Origin: Ardenticatenales bacterium
GTDB lineage: Bacteria; Chloroflexota; Anaerolineae; Epilineales; Epilineaceae
DNA length: 64,000 nt
Reading direction: 5' to 3'
NCBI GenBank assembly: GCA_020853525.1
Contig: JADYYS010000059.1
Coordinates: 1-64,000, forward strand
Position 1 is the stretch's first letter; each line of letters opens with the position of its first letter. The notes below the pieces were generated by a model, which saw nothing but the letters and a program-made list of their open reading frames with translations, did no database searches and was not told where the DNA came from. The translations under genes were made by a program, and so were the position numbers. This document shows, one piece after another, positions 10,201 to 18,404 of the stretch.

Positions 10201-13200
10201 ATCTCGAGGCCGGCCGGGACGGCATCGGAGACGACGACGTTGGGGGCCGTGCTGCCGCCCGGCTCCCCGAAGGCCGGATTCTGGTTCGTGACGACGATCG
10301 TCCACGTCAGACGCTCGCCGGCGGTGACGGCGTTCGGCACGCTCGTGGTCGTTGCGCACACCGTCGGGCTGCGCACGTCACCGACCTCGCTCTTCGTGAG
10401 GCGCAAGTCCGAGGTGTCGAGCACGGAGATGCTGTCGACGGCGGCGTTGTTGCCGAGGCGCGGATCCGGTGTGCCGATGCGGCCGGTCACGCCGTCGCGG
10501 CTGTAGACGCGCGCCTCGTTGTTGATGTCCTGCGTCTGCGTGGCGCGCGCCGTCACCTGCACGCTCCAGCGGCCGGTACCGAAGCCGCTGCCCACCGGTT
10601 CGAGCGGGTCGACGAGCGTGCAGCGCAGGATCTGGCCCGAGAGCGGCGGCGGCGCCGGCACGACGGTGCACGCGTCGTTCCGGCCCGGATCGAGCAGCGT
10701 GCCGACGAGCGTGAACGCGCCCGACGAGAGGAGGGTGTCGTCGATCGCCAGGTCGCGAGCATGCGACGGACCGAGGTTCTCGACGAGCAGGGTGTACGTG
10801 AAGATCTCGCCGGCGCGCACGCCGTCGTCCGGCTTGCTGACCTTCCAGATCCGGGCGTCCGCCAGGTCGACGAGATGCGTCAGGTGGACCTCGGTGTCGT
10901 CGAGGATGTCCGTGTCGTCCTGGTCGGCCGTCACGCCGGCGCGGAGCGTCAGGACGAGCGGCTGCCCGGCGATCAGGCGGGTGTAGTACGCGTCCGGCTC
11001 GACCTCCGTCTGGACGGTGATCGTCTTGCTCCCGCCGGGCGGGATCGACCCGAACTGGCACGTCAGGAAGCCGACGGGCGCCTCGACGCACTGCGGGACG
11101 TTGTTGTCCGTCACGTAGTGGACGTCGACATCCAGCGTGAGCGTCAGGACGACGCCGGTGGCGATGCTCGAGCCGTCGTTGCGGACGGTGATGTCGTAGA
11201 AGAGCCCGTTGCCGGCGACGGCCGGGCCGGGGAGGAGCGGCGGGCGCGGGGTCTCGGCGTCCGGGTCGGCCGCATCGACGCTCTCGGAAGAAGCGTCGTC
11301 CCCGCCCTCGGCCCCGTCGTGGGCGTCACGCGCCAGCTCGAGGGCGGCGGCGGACTCGAGCGGGTCGGGATAGATGGGCGCCGGGCGCGAGACGATGAGG
11401 ATGTCCAGGTCGATGCTCGGGACGCCGAGGACGACGGCATCGCGGTTGTTGTCCAGGTTCTGATCGCCCGTCTCCGACGTGACGGTGGCGATGTTCGTCG
11501 CGGACTCGCTGGCGGCCGAACTGAACACGGCGTTGATCGTCAGGGTGCGCGAAGCGCCGTTCGCCAGGGCGCCGATCATCCAGATGCCCGAGACCGGGTC
11601 GTACGTCCCGCCTGATGCGGTGTGCGAGACGTACGTGAGGCCGATCGGGAGCCGGTCGCGCGCCGTGACGCCGACGGCATTCAGCGGCCCGTTGTTCGTC
11701 ACGACGATCGTGAACGTCACGGGGGTTCCGAACGCGTACGGGCCGGGCGTGACGGTCTTGTCGATCGAGAGGTCCGCGCCGCGGACCGTGACGGCCGCCG
11801 TGGCGGTGTCGTTGCTCTCATCCGGGTCGGGCAGGCTGCTCGCCGCGACGGTCGCGACGTTCGTGAGGATCTGGCCGCCCGTGCCGCTGAGGAGCTGGCC
11901 CCGCAGGAGCAGCGTCCGCATGGCGCCGTCCGGCAGGCTGCCGATGTTCCAGATGCCCGAGATCGGGTTGTACGTCGTGCCCGGCGGCGTCGTGGCGCTG
12001 ACGAAGGCCATGCCGCTCGGCACGCGGTCGCGGATCTGGACGCCCGTCGCGTCATCCTCGCCGTTGTTCGTGACGGTGATCGTGAACTCGACGGTCTGGC
12101 CCTCGTCGGCAATTGGAAGGTCGACGGACTTCGTGACCACCAGATCGGCGAACACGAGGAAGATCGGCACGGACGCCGTGTTGTTGCGCGTATCCGGGTC
12201 GCCGATCATCGGCGAGAGGTCGTCGACCGTCACGGTGTTCGTGACGATCGGGTTCGCCACCGCGACGCCCGGGTTCACGGTGGCGACGATGTCGAGCGTC
12301 GCCTCGGCGCCGATGCCGGTGACCTCGTCGAACGCCAGCGCGCCGACGTTCCAGTCGCCCGTCCCGGGCGTGTACGTGCCCTGGCTCGCCGTCGAGCTGA
12401 CGTACGTCAGCTGCGACGGCAGGACGTCCGTCGCGTGCACGTCGATCGCGTCCTTCGGCCCGTGGTTCGTGACCGTGACCGTGTAGACCACGGTGTCCCC
12501 TTCGTAGGGCGTGTTGTCGTCGACGGTCTTCTCGACCTCGAGATCGGCGCCCTGCACGGACACGGCGACCGTGCCGGTGTTGTTCGCCAGGTTCGGGTCG
12601 TTCGGATTGTTCGCGGGGTTGCTCGTGCCGGAGATCGTCGCCCGGTTCGCGATGAAGCCGCGGTAGCGGATGACGTTGTGGCTGCCGCAGCCGGCGACGA
12701 AGAGATCACCGTCCGGGCCCCAGACGAGGCCCGTGGGGTTGATCGGCGCCGGCTCGCCGGGCTCGGTGATGAGGAACTCGCCCAGGAAGTCGCCCGGCGA
12801 CATCGGCGACGCGACCTGCGGTCCCTGGTAGACGAGGACCTGGCCGCTACCGCTCGATACGACGTACAGGTTGCCGTCCGGTCCGAACGTGAGGTCGGCC
12901 GCCCCGGCGAGCGGGCCGCCGTGCGAGAAGACCTGGACGAACGCACCCGTGTCCGCGGCGTACTGGAAGATCCCGCTCGGCGTCGAGACGTAGAGGTCGC
13001 CGTCCGGCCCCCACGCGAGGCCGCGCGGCGCGATGAGGGACGGCGATCCGCCGAAGTCGACGAACGGCGGCGGGATCGGGAAGCCGCGCAGGAAGCCCGT
13101 GTCGAAGTAGCGGAGGATCTGGTTGCCGATGTTGCTCGAGACGTAGAGCAGCCCGTCGTCCGGTCCGAACGCCAGGCCCTCCGGACCCTGCAGGCCGCCG

Positions 13201-16200
13201 GAGCCGAAGAAGCCGGGGACGTACGGCGTGCCCTCGTAGGCGCCGGTCGTGCCGTTGTAGCGCAGGATCCGGTCGTTGTTGTAGCTGGCGACGTACAGCC
13301 GGCCGTCCGGACCGAAGACGAGGTCGCGCGGCCCGTCGAGCCCGCTCGTCTCGTCGACGAACGTGTCGATGAAGGCGCCGGTCGTGCCGTTGTAGCGCAG
13401 AACGCGGTCCGTGAACTCGCTCGACACGTAGAGGTTGCCGTCCGGGCCGAACGTGAGGTAGCGCGCGCAGTTCAGCCCGGGGACGGTCGCGCTGTAGCGG
13501 ACCTGGGCGAAGACGCCGGCAAACGCGGCGTGGCCGTCGAAGCGGACGATGCGGTTGTTGCCGCGGTCGGCCACAAGCGCGTCGCCGTCCGGAAGGAACA
13601 CGATGTCGCCGGGCGAGCTGAGGACGCCGCTGCCGAACGTGGGCAGCGCGGCGCCGGTCAGGAAGTTCCAGCGCTCGACGGCGCCGGGGTGGGTCGTGCC
13701 GTACAGGTTGCCGTCCAGGCCGTAGAGCACATCCTCGATGCCGCCGACCGGGTTGAAGCCGGCCGGGTCGCTGGCGACGCCGGCCGAATTCACGCGCAGG
13801 ATGTTGTTCGGGCCGCGGTTTGCGACATACAGGTTGCCGTCCGGCGCGTATGCCAGGCCGCGCGGGTTGTTGATCAATCCGCCGGAGCTGAATACGCCGA
13901 GGAAGGCGCCCGTCGCGCCGTCGAAGCGCAGGATGTCGTCCGGGAGGAAGAAGACGAAGTCGCGGGCGACGAAGACGTCGTCCGAGTCGCCGATGGCCAG
14001 GCCGAACGCGCCCGGTCCGTCCATCGGGACGGCGCTGACGAGCGAGCCAGGGCTCGTCGAGGTCGGCCCGTTCAGGACGATGATCGCTGAGTCGATTGTC
14101 GTGAACGTGCACGAGAGGTTGAGCGTCAGGAAGACGAGCTTGCCGTCCGCCGTGATCTCCATGTCGAATACGTTGTTGATGCTGCCGATGCCGATGCCGC
14201 ACGCCGCGCCGATGAGGTTGCCGTCGAAGAACGGCGTGGCCGACTCGGAGCCGGTGGTGGGGTTGTAGCGCCGGATGATCACCTCGTCGTCGTCCGACGG
14301 ATCGACGATGGCGGCGTAGAGCTGTTGGTCGAGGAAGCTCATCTTCAGCGCCCGGATGCCGTTGACGCCGGTGTTGTCGAACACGCCCTCGAACGTGCCG
14401 CTCACGATCCGTCCGAAGCCGAGGACCTGGTGCGAGTCCGTGCTGACCACGAGGAGGTTGCCTGAAACGGGATCGATCGCCAGCGCCTCGGGTCCGACCA
14501 GCCCGTTCTGGTTGCTGGCGATGATGGGCAGGCCCGGGCCGGGGAAGGCGAGGTCAAGCTGCAGGACCTGCGACAGTCCACGGTTCGCGACGTAGAGGTA
14601 GCGCTGGTCCGGCGACAGCACGAGGCCCGTCGGCCCGGAGAGGCCATCGGACGCGTCGAACAGCGCGCCGGTGCCGATCTGGGCGGAAGCGACGACGTCG
14701 AAGACGAGGATCTCGCTGCTGTTGCGGCTGGCGACGTACAGGTCGGCGATCGTGTCGCCGTTCCGATCCGGGCCGAACACGATCCCGTCGGCTCCGGCCA
14801 GCGTCGAGTTCGGGAACATGCCGAATACGCCCGGGTTCGGGTCGTCCTTGTGCGCAGCAACGACGCCGGTGAAGCCGCCGGCCGGGTTGTAGCGTCGGAT
14901 CTGGCTGTTCAGCGCGTTCGAGACGTAGAGGTTGCCGGCCCCGTCGAAGACGAGCCCGCGCGGCCCGGCGATCCCGTTCGGGAACGGGAAGAGCGGGTTC
15001 GGGCCGACGAACTCGCCGAGCGGGGCGCCCGTCGTCGCATCGAAGTGCAGGACCTGGTTCGTCTGGTTGCTGGCGACGTACAGGATCCCGGCGCGAAGCG
15101 CGAGCCCGACCGGCCCGCGGAGGCATCCGAGGCCGGGCACATCGCAATCCGCGTCCGGCTGGGCCTCCACGAAGACGTCGACGAACGCGCCGGTGGCGCT
15201 GTAGCGCAGAACCTGGTTCGAGTCGTAGCTCGAGACGAGCCAGTTGCCCGTCGCCGGGTCGCGAAGGATGGCGCTCGGGCGGCGCAGCCGGCCGAACGGC
15301 GGCGCCGGCGACGGGTCGCCGTCGGCGATGACGAACTCGCTATCGAACCGCCCGGGCGTGCGCGCCGTGTTCTGGTCGACCCGCACCGTGATCATCAGCG
15401 TTTCCATCTGGGCGATCGCGAGGTTGCCGACCGTCCAGATCCCGGTGACGTTGTTGTAGCTGCCCTGTGTGGCCGTGCTGCTGATGTAGATCAGGCCCGG
15501 CGGCAGCTGGTCGAGGACGGTCACGCCGGTGGCGGCGTAGCGACCGTCGTTCTGAACCTTGATCTCGAACGTGATGACCTCGTCCTCACACGGCATCGGG
15601 TTGTCGACGCGCTTGAAGACGACCCGCAGGTCGGCGCCGGCCGGCGGCGGCGCGATGAACTTCACCGAGAGGTCCTCATGGACGATCGGCGCGCCGATCC
15701 CGCCGCCGGGGTTGCAGCCGTAGGTCAGCCCGAGCGTGCCGTTCGGACCGTCCAGCCCGACCGTGGCCGAGCGCCCGCCGCTGCGGTCGCCGCCGGTGGG
15801 GATCTCGTTGACGAGCGTCGCGGCGGTCGTCATGACCTGGTTGTTGAACCGGCTGCCGATGTACAGCCGTCCGTCCGGGCCGAACGACAGCATGCGCGGC
15901 CCGTCGAGGCCGCCGCTGCCCGATGGCGCTAACGTGCCGATGAAGGCCCCGGTCGTGCCGTTGTAGGCGAGAACCCGATCGTTGGACTGGTTCGTGACGT
16001 ACAGGTTGTTGGCCAGACCCCCGAAGACGATGCCCGCCGGCTCATCCAAGCCGCCGCTGCCGGCGGCGACGAAGTTGCTCACGAACGCGCCGGTCGTCCC
16101 GTTGTAGCGCTTCACCTGGTCCGTCTGGAAGCTCGACACGTACAGGTCCCCGCCCTGGAACACGATCCCGATCGGGACGTCGAGTCCGCCGCTGCCGGCG

Positions 16201-18353
16201 GTGACGAAGTTGCCGATGTACGCACCGGTCGTCCCGTTGTAGCGCTTCACCTCGTCCGTGTTGATGCTGGCGACGAACAGGTCGCCGCCCGTCCCGAATC
16301 GCAGGCCGTGCGGGCCGTCCAGGCCGCCGTCCTCGTCGACGAGGAGCGTGCCCGGATCGTCCTCGACGAACTCGTCGATGAACGCGCCTGTCGTGCCGTT
16401 GTACTCGATGACCTCGTTGGAGAAGATGCTCGACACGAACAGGTTGCCGTTTGGACCGAACACGAGGTCCTGCGGCCCGTTCAGGCCGCCTGAGCCAGCG
16501 CTCACGAACACACCGACGAAGGCGCCGGTCGTGGCGCTGTAGCGGAGCACCTCGTTCGTGGAGCGGCTCGAGACGTACAGGAAGCCGCCGTTGAAGACGA
16601 TCCCTTCCGGGAACGACGGCAGGGTGGGCGATAGGAACGGCACGAGGTCGACGTCGAACTCGAGCACCCGGTTCGAGCCGTGGCTGACGACGTAGAGGTT
16701 GCCGGTGCTGTTGAAGCGGATGTAGCGAGGCTCGTTCAAGCCGTTCTGGCCGGACGCGACGGCGACGTTGAAGAAGCTGCCGTCGCCGCCCGCATAGCGC
16801 AGTACCCGGTCGTTGTTCTCGCTCGCGACGTACAGGTTCCCGTCGGCCGGGCCGAACGCGAGACCGCGCGGGCCGTCCAGACCGCCCGAGCCGCTCGCGA
16901 CGAACGTCCCGATCAACGCGCCGGTCGCGCCGTCGTACTTGATGACCGTGTCCGTGTTGTAGCTGCTGACGTAGAGGTGGCCGTCCGGCCCGAACACGAG
17001 ATCGTCCGGGCCGTCGAGCCCGCCGGAGCCCGCGGCGACGAACGTGCTCAGGAACGCGCCCGTCGCGCCGTTGTAGCGCAGGATCCGGTCGTTGTTGAAG
17101 CTGCTGACGTACACGTTGCTGTCCGGGCCGTAGCGCAGGCCGCGCGGACCGTCCAGCCCGCCGGATCCCGCGCCGATGAACGTCGCGAGGAAGAAGCCGT
17201 CGTTCAGCTGCGTGCCGGGGTGCGCGCCGTTGTAGAGGAGCACGCGGTCCGTCTCGAAGCTGCTGACGAAGACTTCGTCCACGCCGTCCGCCGTGGCATC
17301 GCCCGTTCCGCCCGCCACGCCGTCGCCGATCATCATGCCGGAGGGTCCGTCGAGGCCGGCCTCGCCGCTGCGGATGTGGACGCGCTCGAAGGAACCGGGC
17401 GTCGTGAACCGCGTCACCTTGTCGCCCGTCTCGCTGCTGACGAGGAGGCGGTTGTCCGGCGAGGGGTAGAGGGCGAGCGCGTCCGGCTGCCCGCTGTCGA
17501 CGTTCAAGTACTCGACGCGGATGTCGCTGCTGCGCTCCAGGATCTGGATCTGGAAGATGACCGTTTCGGCCGCTTCGTTGAAGTGGCTGACCTGCTCCCA
17601 CTGCGCCACGAACACCCGGTTCGGCGCCGTGCCGAAGGTGTAGGTCAGGATCCGGCCGTTCGTCGCCACGCGCCAGTCGTCCCACAGCCCGAAGATGCTG
17701 CCGCCGGCGGGTGAGGCGCCAGTCGGGGGGCACGCGTTCGAGAAACGGTTGTCGGGGCCGCCGAGGCTGATCTGGCCGTTGCCGCAGACAAAGACGCTCG
17801 TGTAGACCTGGTCGAAGTAGGTGAAGCTGAAGTCCGGCAGCACGCCGCCGTTCAGCGCGACCGAAACGCACTCGTCGTCCGAGATCGTGTTGAGCGGCAC
17901 GCCGATCGAGCGGATATCGCGGAAGTCCGAGACCGGCGCCTCGGGGTTCCCGATCTCATCGGAGTCCACGTAGCGGTAGTAGCCGTTGCCGGCCAGGCCG
18001 CCGCCGGTGGCCAGCGGCTGCATGCCCTTCGCGGCGTCGCCCGTCAGGACGGGATCGCTCTTCACGACGGGCGGCGGCAACTCGACGGTGAGCGGAGGAT
18101 CGGCCAGCGGGGCCGATGGCGAGGCGTCGAGGGGCGCGCCAGACGGCTGGCCAGACGGCGCGCCGGAGGGCGCACGGGATGGCGAACCGACGGACTCGGC
18201 CGCCGGCGCCGGTACGTCTGCCGTTCCGTTCGCCGCACGCGCCGCTCCGCCGGCGAACGCCAGCGCAACCGCGAGCGCGATGCCAAGCGCCTTGGCGATG
18301 CGAACGGGTCGGGCTTGGCTGTTCACCAGGCGGATAGTGATTCGCCTGCGCAT
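4281..18353 (-). CDS. Giant exported multidomain protein (about 4690 aa): NHL/SMP30-like beta-propeller repeats, many DUF11 (TIGR01451-type) repeats, C-terminal four-repeat module
   Basis: Single ORF; start at ATG 18353 (MRRRITIRLVNSQ...) with SD-like aaggagaa upstream. NHL-like units 'LVFGPDGHLYVSSYNTDTVIKYDGATGALIGTFVASGSGGLDGPRG'; DUF11 units 'ADLxVTKxVxxxxxxxGxxVxYTxxVxNxGPSDAxxVxVxDxLPxGxxxxS'. Confidence 0.85.
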   Translation of the reverse strand: MRRRITIRLVNSQARPVRIAKALGIALAVALAFAGGAARAANGTADVPAPAAESVGSPSRAPSGAPSGQPSGAPLDASPSAPLADPPLTVELPPPVVKSDPVLTGDAAKGMQPLATGGGLAGNGYYRYVDSDEIGNPEAPVSDFRDIRSIGVPLNTISDDECVSVALNGGVLPDFSFTYFDQVYTSVFVCGNGQISLGGPDNRFSNACPPTGASPAGGSIFGLWDDWRVATNGRILTYTFGTAPNRVFVAQWEQVSHFNEAAETVIFQIQILERSSDIRVEYLNVDSGQPDALALYPSPDNRLLVSSETGDKVTRFTTPGSFERVHIRSGEAGLDGPSGMMIGDGVAGGTGDATADGVDEVFVSSFETDRVLLYNGAHPGTQLNDGFFLATFIGAGSGGLDGPRGLRYGPDSNVYVSSFNNDRILRYNGATGAFLSTFVAAGSGGLDGPDDLVFGPDGHLYVSSYNTDTVIKYDGATGALIGTFVASGSGGLDGPRGLAFGPADGNLYVASENNDRVLRYAGGDGSFFNVAVASGQNGLNEPRYIRFNSTGNLYVVSHGSNRVLEFDVDLVPFLSPTLPSFPEGIVFNGGFLYVSSRSTNEVLRYSATTGAFVGVFVSAGSGGLNGPQDLVFGPNGNLFVSSIFSNEVIEYNGTTGAFIDEFVEDDPGTLLVDEDGGLDGPHGLRFGTGGDLFVASINTDEVKRYNGTTGAYIGNFVTAGSGGLDVPIGIVFQGGDLYVSSFQTDQVKRYNGTTGAFVSNFVAAGSGGLDEPAGIVFGGLANNLYVTNQSNDRVLAYNGTTGAFIGTLAPSGSGGLDGPRMLSFGPDGRLYIGSRFNNQVMTTAATLVNEIPTGGDRSGGRSATVGLDGPNGTLGLTYGCNPGGGIGAPIVHEDLSVKFIAPPPAGADLRVVFKRVDNPMPCEDEVITFEIKVQNDGRYAATGVTVLDQLPPGLIYISSTATQGSYNNVTGIWTVGNLAIAQMETLMITVRVDQNTARTPGRFDSEFVIADGDPSPAPPFGRLRRPSAILRDPATGNWLVSSYDSNQVLRYSATGAFVDVFVEAQPDADCDVPGLGCLRGPVGLALRAGILYVASNQTNQVLHFDATTGAPLGEFVGPNPLFPFPNGIAGPRGLVFDGAGNLYVSNALNSQIRRYNPAGGFTGVVAAHKDDPNPGVFGMFPNSTLAGADGIVFGPDRNGDTIADLYVASRNSSEILVFDVVASAQIGTGALFDASDGLSGPTGLVLSPDQRYLYVANRGLSQVLQLDLAFPGPGLPIIASNQNGLVGPEALAIDPVSGNLLVVSTDSHQVLGFGRIVSGTFEGVFDNTGVNGIRALKMSFLDQQLYAAIVDPSDDDEVIIRRYNPTTGSESATPFFDGNLIGAACGIGIGSINNVFDMEITADGKLVFLTLNLSCTFTTIDSAIIVLNGPTSTSPGSLVSAVPMDGPGAFGLAIGDSDDVFVARDFVFFLPDDILRFDGATGAFLGVFSSGGLINNPRGLAYAPDGNLYVANRGPNNILRVNSAGVASDPAGFNPVGGIEDVLYGLDGNLYGTTHPGAVERWNFLTGAALPTFGSGVLSSPGDIVFLPDGDALVADRGNNRIVRFDGHAAFAGVFAQVRYSATVPGLNCARYLTFGPDGNLYVSSEFTDRVLRYNGTTGAFIDTFVDETSGLDGPRDLVFGPDGRLYVASYNNDRILRYNGTTGAYEGTPYVPGFFGSGGLQGPEGLAFGPDDGLLYVSSNIGNQILRYFDTGFLRGFPIPPPFVDFGGSPSLIAPRGLAWGPDGDLYVSTPSGIFQYAADTGAFVQVFSHGGPLAGAADLTFGPDGNLYVVSSGSGQVLVYQGPQVASPMSPGDFLGEFLITEPGEPAPINPTGLVWGPDGDLFVAGCGSHNVIRYRGFIANRATISGTSNPANNPNDPNLANNTGTVAVSVQGADLEVEKTVDDNTPYEGDTVVYTVTVTNHGPKDAIDVHATDVLPSQLTYVSSTASQGTYTPGTGDWNVGALAFDEVTGIGAEATLDIVATVNPGVAVANPIVTNTVTVDDLSPMIGDPDTRNNTASVPIFLVFADLVVTKSVDLPIADEGQTVEFTITVTNNGEDDATGVQIRDRVPSGMAFVSATTPPGTTYNPISGIWNIGSLPDGAMRTLLLRGQLLSGTGGQILTNVATVAASSLPDPDESNDTATAAVTVRGADLSIDKTVTPGPYAFGTPVTFTIVVTNNGPLNAVGVTARDRLPIGLTYVSHTASGGTYDPVSGIWMIGALANGASRTLTINAVFSSAASESATNIATVTSETGDQNLDNNRDAVVLGVPSIDLDILIVSRPAPIYPDPLESAAALELARDAHDGAEGGDDASSESVDAADPDAETPRPPLLPGPAVAGNGLFYDITVRNDGSSIATGVVLTLTLDVDVHYVTDNNVPQCVEAPVGFLTCQFGSIPPGGSKTITVQTEVEPDAYYTRLIAGQPLVLTLRAGVTADQDDTDILDDTEVHLTHLVDLADARIWKVSKPDDGVRAGEIFTYTLLVENLGPSHARDLAIDDTLLSSGAFTLVGTLLDPGRNDACTVVPAPPPLSGQILRCTLVDPLEPVGSGFGTGRWSVQVTARATQTQDINNEARVYSRDGVTGRIGTPDPRLGNNAAVDSISVLDTSDLRLTKSEVGDVRSPTVCATTTSVPNAVTAGERLTWTIVVTNQNPAFGEPGGSTAPNVVVSDAVPAGLEIVSIAGVGPGGSAAGCHAGTPGNPADPARCVFASLAAGTSGTVTIVARVDAGYVGLSGTNVIANSAWTASDNIDPFQDDNFVTQITAVTEVADLSIVKLATPSPVIAGRELSYELVIANAGPSNARSVIVRDRLPSSLRFVSARIENQSGRELCTYAEGAHEVICSLFEVPVGEPPVGGRRVFINTVVLPSIPAGPLANTATVASDVTPDCNPANNSSLVSVPVQTQADVAVTKVVDPVKIAAGRQVKYTVFVTNNGPSDAQNVVVTDTLPPEVIYEIDTLQPMCVITNAPAVPQVLSCAIGLLPSGQTRSFDIWALVRPNIPSGTTITNNVSVTSVTSLGDPVTANNTAFAKNYVESFVDLTISKFGTNEGRVRAGQILTYTVIVDNHGPSFGEGVALKDVLQAAEQFDLIDITSDRPATCRSLTAAGATETNVLAGTPWPPALPPVPPFGVLEPSGIPLIGQRLQVDCTLTQVLTPAFGIPQLGVLLADGPPNTGRWIVTMRVRFRQAQDIRNVADVVSTSNEIDPATNHAEVLHEITDVANLSVTKTALGEVQANGQAGRILNTQAPLPVLPEAPFYSGSATQVTAGRRIRYTVRVQNGGPSDAENVIVTDRLPAGVTVLPNTVRVNVDNLPQLPATACQTGTSGSPVDQLTCGIGTLLGVDSALRRGATIVFDVLVDPSVAPGSILENDVEVRSDVFDPTTANNHAHVQTAVLSSADLSTSKTATGQNVTGYDVPNARFTIADQANRVTAGLILRYELSVQNAGPSLSRNVTLRDILPAGVTYLHTDAGVDCRPDEVNGGTLYCTVGDMLPGERRTFSLFVLVDRAVANNTVLQNCVDALFAPASPPAAPGPLPPPPPTLTLTGDPLATNNQACNNTTVNAVADIGGPGDGGPFGDANGFLQKVDVPAEPRLDRSIEPDLAIAGNEHRYRITFGNAGPSTAVSVVLTDTLDFKQPGLTGERFLRCEPLDPDDVAVCAYNAVTNVVTLVQLKAHNETIFSGGVGTLTPGVGYGFDLVTIVDAGYVLDAANVQSAGPLNSEAGVIARNTAFLTTSTTDFRRQNNRDTERTRIIAEADLAITKTDIFGDFLTCDPVTPGGMVTYQIVATNNGPSDAAEVFVVDQLPIDALAVDPAQVDVTVSAGEIVEVRDDGRITIRVGNGVNNAGVPQLGRLNTRESVTIQLMAMVRQAAKCGSVFANTVGIETRRNDAVWPLVNTGPAQGPNGTPPTAPRTPTIDRNGANNRAVESTTVACPSIEIDKTVSFDGICPGADLPVINEAGQPVTFCFEITNTGTTYLDDIRITDTLRSRSTMPTIIFTDTIRFGVDPKVPVAPGETVRRQVTVPHLTRECGNAVDVVEVSANPVNSGRTDLSCLPIVTDTDSVRIEVPCVGVDFRLQLPILGGETCETWIQVQNVGDRDTIPVLVVWGEAGFCPPQAAGPLKVECSGLLRPGSAWSFANSQIPPGANSAVVYSLSAAIVEEQPGQPVAFGRLVCERIYESVVGSDLNWLIFDIAYRKRGTYDGYDFSKFAGEPLAVVVNRGCPDPVDPNRTNHAAYEGVSSDLEGAYDPVSGGFTSYAPYIVSGNAGLNTILHIQNSGELCTSLEIWFKDQDNCLRPILGDVIQLSRGETVDFDPATVVGAGWIGSAWIRASQPLGVVVDTMGPNHFTSYVGIPADIDALEFTLGDQVNYAPLIYNEYMGWDTAIQVQNLSATVAAKVKVYFLDFGGGIKQTLVDWICPRGSQSYFLPVIAGLPGNWTGTARAESQEWWTPGAHIVDPPRIQSVVILERFSDPARSERREAVAYNAATETIYDWQLGNGKGGVASGSAVFALPMVAKRNRGVSTEIGIANLVPKPGFTDFAIFLYDQNGLIDFVCEKLGEKQVEYINIDSWGWVRPSFLGSIVVSATFWEHDVFDAQGRFVRNLVGLGAVGIERIGAVLGDPDIPGDESKAYQSFPLFDHFLLEAPPNCGP

Positions 18354-18404
18354 GGGCGGTTCTCCTTGGGGCGTGCGGCGGTCTCGGACGAGCCCAACCG
18401 GCAC